The translations under genes were made by a program, and so were the position numbers. A stretch of 49,903 nucleotides of DNA from an uncultured bacterium (lineage in GTDB: Bacteria > UBP6 > UBA1177 > JAKLFG01). Below are positions 43,009-49,903 of the stretch, one piece after another; positions within the stretch are counted from its first letter, which is position 1; every line of letters starts with the position of its first letter. Below the pieces are notes generated by a model. That model was given only the letters and a program-made list of their open reading frames with translations, was not told where the DNA came from and ran no database searches. The stretch is from assembly GCA_937871295.1 (NCBI GenBank), contig CALMRE010000044.1, positions 1-49,903 of the forward strand, in the 5' to 3' direction.

Positions 43009-43670
43009 TGGGCGCGATCTCCTTTCCCTTGATCCTTTCGCTCAAGGTCGCCCTGTGCGCCACCTTTCTGGCCGCTCTTTTCGGTATCGCGGTCGGCTAT
43101 TTCATCTATGCGCGGCACTTCGCCGGGAAGGAGATACTGGATACGCTGATCACCGTTCCGCTCGTACTGCCGCCTACCGTGACCGGCTTGTACCTGATGT
43201 ATGTGTTCGGCAGGAACGGGCTTATCGGGTCTTTTATCTACGACCTCACCGGCATGTCGATCATGTTCTCGTGGCAGGCCGCCGTATTGGCCTCCTTCGT
43301 CGTCGCCGTACCGATAACCTTCAAGACCACCCGGACCGCCTTCGAGGCGGTCGACAAGAATCTCATAGAGATATCTTATGTGTTGGGGAAGAGCGAGAGC
43401 AAGACCTTTTTCACCATCATTTTTCCCCTCGCGTGGAAAGGTATCGCGTCGGGCCTCGTGCTTGCCTTCGCGCGGGCGCTGGGCGAATTCGGCGCGACCT
43501 TGATGCTGGCGGGAAATATTGAGGGGAAAACGAACACCGTGCCGCTCACGATTTATTCTCTGGCGACATCGGGAAAAGAATACGAGGCCCATATCCTCGC
43601 CCTGATCTTCACGGTTTTCTCCTTTGTGTTTCTCTATACGGTGAAAAAACTGGGGCACCGGCATGCTTGA
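43008..43670 (+). CDS. modB: molybdate ABC transporter permease ModB
   Basis: 220 residues with six membrane segments. The EAA loop is FARALGEFGATLMLAGN, specific for ModB/WtpB/TupB-like permeases. PLVLPPTVTGLYLM is also typical of ModB. Start overlaps the DUF364 stop; stop overlaps modC by eight bases. Confidence 0.95.
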   Translation: MGAISFPLILSLKVALCATFLAALFGIAVGYFIYARHFAGKEILDTLITVPLVLPPTVTGLYLMYVFGRNGLIGSFIYDLTGMSIMFSWQAAVLASFVVAVPITFKTTRTAFEAVDKNLIEISYVLGKSESKTFFTIIFPLAWKGIASGLVLAFARALGEFGATLMLAGNIEGKTNTVPLTIYSLATSGKEYEAHILALIFTVFSFVFLYTVKKLGHRHA

Positions 43671-44385
43671 GGCGAAACTGGTCCGCACCTTTAAGAATTT
43701 TTCTCTGGATGTCGATTTCAAGGTGGGAAAAGGGGTGAACATCTTTTTCGGTTTCTCGGGATGCGGCAAGACGATCACCCTGCGGATGCTCGCCGGTCTG
43801 GACCGGCCCGACAGCGGTCAGATAAAGACCGGCGGGAAGACGATCTTCGACAGCGCGCAAAAGATAGATGTCCGGCCGCAGCATCGGCGCATCGGCTATG
43901 TGCCGCAGCAGCCGTCGCTCTTTCCGCATATGAGCGTCGAGCGCAACATCCGGTACGCCGCGGACGCTTTGTCCCCGGAGGAGCGGAAGGAAACGCTGGA
44001 ACACCTGCTCGAGATATTCAGATTGAAAGAGCTGCGGAGCCGTTTTCCCCATCAACTTTCGGGCGGTCAGAAACAGCGGGCGGCGGTGGCGCGGGCGGTG
44101 GCTTCGAAGCCGGCCTATCTCCTGCTCGACGAACCGTTCAGTTCCCTCGACAGCCTCATCCGGCGGAAGATGTGCCGCTGCATAACCCATTCGGTGTACG
44201 AAAAACTCGGCATACCGATCATCATGGTGACCCACGATGCGACCGAGACGCTCGATTTCGACCAGCTCTTTGTCTTTTCAAACGGGCGGATCGTCAAAAG
44301 CGGCCCGCCGAAAGAACTGAAGCCTCTGCTCGCCGAGATGCTGGGGCCGTTGCGCTTCGACAATCCGTTCACCGGCGAAAAATAA
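43663..44385 (+). CDS. modC: molybdate ABC transporter ATPase ModC (short)
   Basis: 240 residues. Walker A GFSGCGKT, ABC signature LSGGQKQRAAVARA, Walker B LLLDEPFSSLD and H-loop VTHDATE are present. The ~110-residue C-terminal MOP/TOBE domain of E. coli ModC is missing, so no feedback oxyanion binding by this subunit is expected. Energises import with ModB. Confidence 0.95.
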   Translation: MLEAKLVRTFKNFSLDVDFKVGKGVNIFFGFSGCGKTITLRMLAGLDRPDSGQIKTGGKTIFDSAQKIDVRPQHRRIGYVPQQPSLFPHMSVERNIRYAADALSPEERKETLEHLLEIFRLKELRSRFPHQLSGGQKQRAAVARAVASKPAYLLLDEPFSSLDSLIRRKMCRCITHSVYEKLGIPIIMVTHDATETLDFDQLFVFSNGRIVKSGPPKELKPLLAEMLGPLRFDNPFTGEK

Positions 44386-44403
44386 CCACGAGGGAGTAGT
44401 GTC

Positions 44404-45000
44404 ATGAGTGCGAATTTGAATGAAACGCTCATTTGCGGCCATCCGCTTGAAGAGTACGAGGCGATGATCGAAAAGTTCCACGGCAACCGGGCGCCCGGCT
44501 TGATCATCGGCGGTTTCATGGTCGATCTGGCGCAGAAGAATCTGCCGAAAGGGGAACTGTTCGATGTGATCTGCGAATCGATGAAATGCCTGCCCGATGC
44601 GGTGCAGGTGCTTACCCCCTGTTCCATCGGCAACGGCTGGCTCAAGATACTCAAGATCGGCAGATTTGCGTGCACCTTCTTCGACAAACATACCGGCGAC
44701 GGGGTGCGGGTCTATCTCGATACCGATAAGATGAAGAACTATCCCGAGATATACAACTGGTTCTTCAAGGTGACCCCGAAGCATGAACAGGACGGAGAGG
44801 CGCTGATGAGACAGATCAGGTCGGCGGGGGCGGCGATCCTGTCCGTAGAGAAAGTGAAGGTCGATCCCGAGATATCCAAAAAAGAAAAGGGCTCCAAGAT
44901 CGCCGTCTGTCCGGTCTGCAACGAAGGCTACCCGGCGAAGCACGGTGAAAAATGCCGCATTTGCAGCGGAGAGATAAACTATCTGATGAAGAGCTCATGA
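44404..45000 (+). CDS. FmdE-like protein
   Basis: 198 residues; FmdE domain followed by a C-terminal zinc ribbon (CPVCNEGYP...CRICSG). The N-terminal FmdE motif, usually FHGHxCPG, is FHGNRAPG, so the Cys/His metal ligands are lost, while the second motif (CLPDAVQVLTPCSIGNGWL) is present. FmdE proteins were named for formylmethanofuran dehydrogenase but are common next to molybdate transport and formate dehydrogenase genes; role unproven. Starts 18 bases after modC and overlaps fdhD (ATGA). Confidence 0.87.
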   Translation: MSANLNETLICGHPLEEYEAMIEKFHGNRAPGLIIGGFMVDLAQKNLPKGELFDVICESMKCLPDAVQVLTPCSIGNGWLKILKIGRFACTFFDKHTGDGVRVYLDTDKMKNYPEIYNWFFKVTPKHEQDGEALMRQIRSAGAAILSVEKVKVDPEISKKEKGSKIAVCPVCNEGYPAKHGEKCRICSGEINYLMKSS

Positions 45001-45827
45001 TGAAGAGCGCCGCGATAAAGGAAGATTTTCCCGTCGTGCAGTTCGATACCGGCGGGGTCGAGGTGAAATTGTGGGAAGAGACCAAGTCGGTGGTCGGCGA
45101 GATATCTCTGAAGATCATGATCAACGGCGTCGATTATGCTTCTCTGTTGTGTGTCAATCAGTTCCAGAAAGAGATGGCGCTTGGTTTTCTCTACAATGAA
45201 GGGGTCATAAACGGTTGGTCCGATGTCAAGAACATCGATTTCAACGAAGGTCACTTTACGGTCGCGGTCGAACTGAACGAACGGCTGAATCTCACTGTGG
45301 GCGATAGTTTCAGGAGCGTGACATCGGGCTGCGGGAAATGTTACACCTACATCAAGCCGACCTATCGCGATCTGTATGTCGCGAACACCTCCGATAGCCG
45401 TTATGAATTGAAGAGGATAACGGACCTGATGAAAGAATTCAATCGGGAGCCGCCTATCTTTAATGCGTTCGGCGGGGTGCATGCGGCCAAATATGTCGGG
45501 GAGGGTTTCAGCGTGCTGGTCGAAGATATCGGCAGGCATAATTGCATAGACAAGATCGCGGGTATTCTGCTGTCGGAAGGGAAGGGGAGGTCGGGGGGGA
45601 TGATGCTGGTGAGCGGCAGGATATCTTCCGAGATCGTTACCAAGATCGTGCGGATGGGCGTTCCCCTGATCGCTTCCCGCTCCACGCCGACCATTCCCGC
45701 GCTCAAACTCGCGGAGCAGTACGGTATCACGCTGCTCGGGTATGTCCGTGAAGGGCGCGGGGTGATATATGCCGGGAAAGAGCGTATCGAAGAGGTTTTT
45801 CGGATGTCGGACCCGAATAAGAACTAA
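44997..45827 (+). CDS. fdhD: formate dehydrogenase sulfurtransferase FdhD
   Basis: 276 residues. The conserved TSGCGKC motif holds the cysteines that carry sulfur in this family, usually seen as CGxC. The Rossmann-like second half has AAKYVGEGFSVLVEDIGRHN and MMLVSGRISSEIVTKI. FdhD moves sulfur from IscS to the molybdenum cofactor of formate dehydrogenases and is needed for their activity. It ends the riboswitch-led operon and precedes the second FDH. Confidence 0.96.
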   Translation: MMKSAAIKEDFPVVQFDTGGVEVKLWEETKSVVGEISLKIMINGVDYASLLCVNQFQKEMALGFLYNEGVINGWSDVKNIDFNEGHFTVAVELNERLNLTVGDSFRSVTSGCGKCYTYIKPTYRDLYVANTSDSRYELKRITDLMKEFNREPPIFNAFGGVHAAKYVGEGFSVLVEDIGRHNCIDKIAGILLSEGKGRSGGMMLVSGRISSEIVTKIVRMGVPLIASRSTPTIPALKLAEQYGITLLGYVREGRGVIYAGKERIEEVFRMSDPNKN

Positions 45828-45846
45828 CAGAAAGAAGGAGGCGCGG

Positions 45847-46302
45847 ATGAACGGATCGGTCTACAGAAAAACACTGGTGATGGCGGTGAGCAACGAGATC
45901 GAGGCCCACGATTTCTACGAGGCGGCGGCGGCCAAGACCGCCAACAAGGCGCTGAAGTCGATCTTCGTGGAACTGGCGGGCGAGGAGTTGAAGCACAAAC
46001 TCCTGCTCGAATCGTTCCTTGCCGACGGCGGCAAAAAACTGCAGTTCGCCGAAACGGCCGACTACAAGATCTCCGAGACGGTGGAACTGCCGAAACTGAC
46101 CGTCGGGATGAGTTTCGTGGAGGCCATTGCGCTGGCCATGAAGAAAGAGGAAGAGGCGATGAAGATGTACCGCAAATTCGCCGACGCCAGTTCTTCCCCC
46201 GAGCAGAAGGAGACCTTCCTCCAACTCGCCCGGATGGAGCAGGGACATAAGGCCCGGCTGGAGGCGCTCTATACCGACACCGCATACGCCGAGGCGTGGT
46301 GA
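45847..46302 (+). CDS. ferritin-like (rubrerythrin-type) diiron protein, copy 1
   Basis: 151 residues, four-helix bundle with metal ligands in NEIEAHDFYEAAAAK, AGEELKHKLLLE, KKEEEAMKMYRKFA and RMEQGHKARLE, i.e. paired E..ExxH motifs. No rubredoxin domain. GAAGGAGG site. Expected to bind a diiron centre and detoxify peroxide or oxygen. It lies between fdhD and the second FDH; a close paralogue lies on the other side of that FDH. Confidence 0.9.
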   Translation: MNGSVYRKTLVMAVSNEIEAHDFYEAAAAKTANKALKSIFVELAGEELKHKLLLESFLADGGKKLQFAETADYKISETVELPKLTVGMSFVEAIALAMKKEEEAMKMYRKFADASSSPEQKETFLQLARMEQGHKARLEALYTDTAYAEAW

Positions 46303-46334
46303 TGATCCAATAAATTCGGTATCTTTGAAAATAT

Positions 46335-46363
46335 TTGCCTCTTACAGAGCCTCCGTATATACT
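46335..46363 (+). promoter_or_regulatory. promoter of the second formate dehydrogenase
   Basis: TTGCCT (46335-46340), 17-base spacer, TATACT (46358-46363), start near 46370, just before the riboswitch. Confidence 0.55.
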
Positions 46364-46383
46364 CCTTTTGCTTTGTTTTTCAT

Positions 46384-46476
46384 CCCCCGAGCCTTTCGAC
46401 CTACGGCAGGGCGCTATGGTCGAAGGCCAATGGGTCGCTACCGAAAGGTTACGGCCTCCCGTTCGGAAAGGTGGTG
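46384..46476 (+). promoter_or_regulatory. Moco riboswitch, classical form (before second FDH)
   Basis: CCCCCGAGCC, CCTACGGC, GGTCGCTACC-GAAA-GGTTACGGCC stem, CTCCCGTTCGGAAAGGTGG, close to the copy at 37165. Between it and the ATG, AGGTC (46481-46485) can pair with GACCT (46506-46510), which would cover the GGAGG of the gene. An alternative GTGA/TCAC hairpin (46474-46477/46484-46487) excludes that pairing, a plausible expression platform. Confidence 0.82.
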
Positions 46477-46511
46477 ATGTAGGTCACTAGTTTCAGAACG
46501 GAGGCGACCTC

Positions 46512-49193
46512 ATGCAGATCACGATCAACGGAAAGATCGTCGAGGCCCAAGCGGGGCAGACCATCCATCGGGCGGCCAAGGCGGCCGGTATCTACATCCC
46601 GACGCTGTGTTACCATGAAAAGGTCGGCGCGGCCGGCAAATGCCGCGTCTGCGTCGTCGAGATCGAAGGAAGCCCCGCGCTCCAGACCGCCTGTTCGGTC
46701 GAGGTGCGCGAGGGAATGAAGATCCAGACGCGGACCGAGCGGGTACTCAACTCACAGAAACTGATCGTCGACCTGCTCCTTTCGACCGGCACCCACGACT
46801 GCCTCGCCTGCGACCAGAACGGCTCCTGCGAACTGCAGGATGTCGCCTACTATCTGGGCATGGAGCGCGGATCGTTCAAGTACGCCGATGTCGAGAGCGT
46901 GAAAGACGACAGTTCCGAATTTATTTCGGTCGAGCGGAGTAAATGCATTTCCTGCGGCCGCTGCGTCGCGGCGTGCAACAACACGGTGACCAACCGCGTG
47001 CTTGATTTCAAATACCGCGGTCACAAGGCCGACATCGCCTTCGACGACGACAAGCCGATGGGCGAATCCTCCTGCGTGCAGTGCGGCGAATGCGCCCAGA
47101 TCTGTCCGGTGGGGGCGCTTACCGACAAACTTTCCAAAGGCAGGGCGCGTCGCTGGGATGTCGAGAAGGTCTATTCGGTCTGTCCCTACTGCGGCGTCGG
47201 CTGCAAACTGGAACTCCATGTCGACCGCAAGACCGACCGGATCGTCCGCGTCACCGGCGCCGAGGGTGCCCCGACCAATAACGGGATGCTCTGCGTCAAG
47301 GGTCGCTACGGCTACGATTTCGTCGGTCATCCCGACCGCCTGACCACCCCGCTCATCAAGGAGAACGGCAAGTTCCGCGAAGCGTCGTGGGACGAGGCGA
47401 TAACGCTGGTCGCGACCAAATTCGCCGAGATAAAGCAGAAGCACGGCGCCGACACCATCATGGGGCTCTGCTCGGCGAAGGTGACCAACGAAGAGAACTA
47501 CACCTTCCAGAAACTGTTCCGCACGGGGATCGGCACCAACAACATTGACCACTGCGCACGACTCTGACACTCCTCCACGGTGGCCGGTCTGGCTGCCTCC
47601 TTCGGTTCGGGCGCAATGACCAACGACATCGCCGGTCTGGACAAGAGCGATGTGGCTCTCATCATCGGTTCCGATACCTCCGAATGTCATCCGGTCATCG
47701 CCGCGCGTCTCAAAAAAGCGGCGATGGACGGCAAGGTGAAGATCATCGTCATCGATCCCAAGCGGATCAAGATGGCCGATTTCGCGACCATCTACGCTTG
47801 CCAGCGGCCCGGCACCGATGTCGCGGTCCTCAACGGCATGATGCATCTCATCATCAAGAACGGCTGGGAGGACAAGAAGTTCATCGAAGAGCGTACCGAG
47901 GGGTACGAGGCGCTCAAGGAAGAGGTCGCCAAGTTCACCCCCGAGTATGTCGAGAAGATATCGGGCATCCCCGCCAAGACGCTTGAGGAGATCGCCGAGT
48001 TGTTCGGCAAGGCCCCGACGGCGGCGCTCTACTACGCGATGGGGATCACCCAGCACACCACCGGCGTCGACAATGTCAAGTCGACCGCGAACCTTCAGAT
48101 GCTCTGCGGCAACATGGGCAAGGTGGGCGGCGGCGTCAATCCTCTGCGCGGCCAGTCCAATGTGCAGGGCGCCTGCGACATGGGCGGCCTTCCCAATGTA
48201 TTCCCCGCCTATCAGAAGATCGGCGATGCCGCGGTGCAGGAAAAGTTCGAGAAATTCTGGGGCGTGAAACTGAGCGACAAACCGGGCATGACCATGACGG
48301 TCGCCTTCGACAAGGCCCACGCGGGTGAGATGAAGGCGTTCTACATCATGGGCGAGAACCCGATGGTATCGGACCCCGACCTCCATCACGCCGAAGAATC
48401 GCTGAAGAGACTTGAGTTCCTCGTCGTGGAGGATATCTTCATGACCGAAACGGCGCAGATGGCCCATGTCGTTCTCCCGGCCTCGTCGCCCGCCGAGAAG
48501 GACGGCACCTTCAGCAACACCGAACGGCGCGTTCAGCTTCTGTTCAAGGCGGTGAACGCCCCCGGTCAGGCGAAGCACGACTGGGAGATCCACCAGATGA
48601 TCGCCAATAAGATGGGACTCAACTGGAACTACACGAAGGCCGAAGAGATCTTCGATGAGATGCGGAAGTGCACCCCCTCCTACGCGGGGCTGACCTACAA
48701 GCGGCTCGGTTTCGCCGGTATGCACTGGCCCTGCCCGAACGAGGAGCATCCCGGTACGCCGGTCCTTCACATCGGCAAGTTCTCCCGCGGGCTCGGGCTG
48801 TTCACGGCCATCCCGTTCAAGGAACCGGCCGAGATGCCCGACAAGGACTATCCGTGGTATTTCACCACCGGGCGCGTCCTTCAGCAGTACCACACCGGCA
48901 CCATGTCGCGCAAGACCCCGGGGCTCAACAACCTCGCCGGTCCCCATGTCATGATATCGGTGGAGGACGCCGAGGCGCTCGGCATATCCAACAGCGGCAA
49001 GGTCAAGGTCTCGACGCGGCGCGGTTCGCTGATCACCAACGCCTTTGTGACCAAGCGCTGTCCGAAGGGAACGGTGTTCATGCCCTTCCACTTCGCCGAA
49101 GCGGCGGCGAACAAACTGACCATCAACGCGCTCGATCCGATCGCGAAGATACCGGAATACAAGGTCTGCGCCTGCAAGATAGAAAAGGCGTAG
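46512..49193 (+). CDS. fdhA: selenocysteine formate dehydrogenase, catalytic subunit (second copy)
   Basis: 893 residues with an in-frame UGA (47565-47567) at codon 352, context NNIDHCARL-U-H. Same domain order as the first copy: NuoG-like [2Fe-2S] (CYHEKVGAAGKCRVC), His-Cys3 cluster (HDCLACDQNGSC), two ferredoxin clusters (CISCGRCVAACN, CVQCGECAQICP), CPYCGVGC cluster and the molybdopterin domains. The two proteins are similar but diverged through the C-terminal half. No NuoE/F gene accompanies this copy; it may share the fusion at 33514 or use a different acceptor. It is flanked by two ferritin-like genes and followed by selC. Confidence 0.97.
47565..47597 (+). other. Sec UGA and SECIS hairpin of the second FDH
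   Basis: UGA at 47565; stem GGTGGCC (47579-47585)/GGCTGCC (47591-47597) with loop GGTCT (47586-47590), 21 bases after the UGA. The hairpin is identical to that of the first copy. Confidence 0.9.
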
Positions 49194-49225
49194 CGGAGAA
49201 CATCAACCGATAAGGGAGTATGTCC

Positions 49226-49672
49226 ATGGATATGATCAAGATACTGCGGATGGCGGTGAACAACGAGGTCGAGGCGCACGATTTCTACGATGGCGCGGCG
49301 GCCAAGACCACCAACAAGTCGCTGAAGTCGATCTTCGTGGAACTGGCGGGCGAGGAGCTGAAGCATAAACTCCTGCTCGAATCATTCCTTGCCGACGGCG
49401 GAAAGAAACTGCACTTTGCCGAAACGACCGACTACAAGATCGCGGAAACGGTGGAGCTGCCGAAACTGACCGTCGGGATGAGTTTCGTGGATGCCATCGC
49501 GCTGGCCATGAAGAAAGAGGAAGAGGCGATGAAGATGTACCGCAACTTCGCCGACGCCAGTTCTTCCGCCGAGCAGAAGGAGATGTTCACCCAACTCGCC
49601 CGGATGGAGCAGGGGCACAAGGCCCGCCTTGAAACGCTCTACACCGACACCGCCTTCGTCGAGGCGTGGTAG
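49226..49672 (+). CDS. ferritin-like (rubrerythrin-type) diiron protein, copy 2
   Basis: 148 residues, about 85% identical to the copy at 45847 with all metal ligands kept (NEVEAHDFYDGAA, GEELKHKLLLE, KKEEEAMKMYRNFA, RMEQGHKARLE). The ATG at 49226 suits the GGGAG site better than the one at 49220. It starts 32 bases after the second FDH stop, so the two are probably cotranscribed. Inferred role: protection of an oxygen-sensitive enzyme, or iron supply. Confidence 0.9.
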   Translation: MDMIKILRMAVNNEVEAHDFYDGAAAKTTNKSLKSIFVELAGEELKHKLLLESFLADGGKKLHFAETTDYKIAETVELPKLTVGMSFVDAIALAMKKEEEAMKMYRNFADASSSAEQKEMFTQLARMEQGHKARLETLYTDTAFVEAW

Positions 49673-49708
49673 CGCGCCGCTGACCTTTCTCGCAATTCCC
49701 CATAAAAC

Positions 49709-49737
49709 TTGACAGTTCCCATCCCCGACACTACTTT
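49709..49737 (+). promoter_or_regulatory. promoter of selC
   Basis: TTGACA (49709-49714), 17-base spacer, TACTTT (49732-49737). Start expected about four bases before the tRNA. Confidence 0.6.
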
Positions 49738-49748
49738 CATGAACGATT

Positions 49749-49843
49749 GGAGAGGATGGGCCTGGTGGCTCAGCTGGTCTTCAAAACCAGTAGCGGGCGG
49801 ATAACACCGTCTGTGGCAGGTTCGATTCCTGCCCTCTCTGCCA
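49749..49843 (+). tRNA. selC: tRNA-Sec (anticodon TCA)
   Basis: 95 nt, like E. coli selC, CCA encoded. GGAGAGG pairs with CCTCTCT (first pair G-U); six-base-pair D stem TGGGCC/GGCTCA with a four-base loop TGGT, typical of tRNA-Sec; anticodon stem CTGGT/ACCAG with loop CTTCAAA; long variable arm GGGCGG/CCGTCT; T arm GCAGG-TTCGATT-CCTGC. It reads the UGA codons of both formate dehydrogenases just upstream. Confidence 0.96.
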
Positions 49844-49903
49844 GAGTTTCCCTGTTTTTTGTAAGGTGGAGCTGGTGCTCCGGGCCGGTGAGAGCCGGTC
49901 GGC

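Noticed and set aside
47565-47580. Split second formate dehydrogenase
   Set aside because: Same reasoning: in-frame UGA with identical SECIS hairpin.
46752-49091. 779-codon minus-strand open frame opposite the second FDH (and a similar one at 37979-39919)
   Set aside because: Antisense shadow of strongly conserved coding sequence; no recognisable protein.

Overview
The window is about 50 kb of GC-rich (roughly 60%) bacterial DNA with dense, mostly intact genes. Many secreted proteins carry lipoboxes. There is also a full-length SecA, a putative porin and a Y_Y_Y/chemoreceptor chimera, so the organism is very probably Gram-negative. Several large lipoproteins have long Asp/Thr/Val-rich linkers or Cys-rich repeats of the CGNG...CDG type, a style common in Myxococcota and other former deltaproteobacterial or uncultured lineages. 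Two selenocysteine formate dehydrogenases and a tRNA-Sec point to anaerobic or facultative metabolism. No rRNA or other phylogenetic marker beyond SecA is present, so the taxon is inference only.

Region 1 (1-8.0 kb): the 3' part of a Y_Y_Y/methyl-accepting chimera, then a colinear envelope cluster (LPP20-like lipoprotein, thioredoxin-like protein, CsgG-like protein, small 2x[4Fe-4S] protein, exported unknown, zinc-ribbon membrane protein, HIT protein, HtrA protease), ending at a HEPN/MNT toxin-antitoxin pair. Region 2 (8.1-27.7 kb): surface lipoproteins (one with six indel-free 100-residue repeats, and three tandem paralogues) mixed with housekeeping genes (POT transporter, HAD phosphatase, thioesterase, acyl-CoA ligase, RsuA-type pseudouridine synthase, secA, Na/Pi cotransporter). 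Between the ligase and the pseudouridine synthase lies an apparent free-standing structured RNA with its own promoter and T-tract. Region 3 (27.7-33.4 kb): a RelE-like toxin-antitoxin pair, a zinc-ribbon protein, a YciB-like membrane protein, three copies of a palindromic dispersed repeat, an AT-rich island with an HNH endonuclease, a CDF transporter and a PAS-GGDEF protein.

Region 4 (33.4 kb to the end) is a molybdenum/selenium/formate locus: a NuoE-NuoF fusion, a P5C-type aldehyde dehydrogenase, a selenocysteine formate dehydrogenase, a porin-modA-DUF364-modB-modC-fmdE-fdhD operon, a ferritin-like protein, a second selenocysteine formate dehydrogenase, a second ferritin-like protein and selC. 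Four leader elements resembling the molybdenum-cofactor (Moco) riboswitch precede the aldehyde dehydrogenase, the first FDH, the porin/mod operon and the second FDH. Two match the classical motif (before the FDHs) and two form a divergent subtype (before the aldehyde dehydrogenase and the porin).

Read together, the locus is a candidate Moco-responsive regulon: uptake of oxyanion (porin, ModABC), cofactor sulfuration (FdhD), enzyme synthesis (two Sec-FDHs, each with an in-frame UGA and a SECIS hairpin 21 nt downstream), Sec-tRNA supply (selC) and electron transfer to NAD+ (NuoEF fusion). selA, selB, selD and the moa/moe genes are not in the window.
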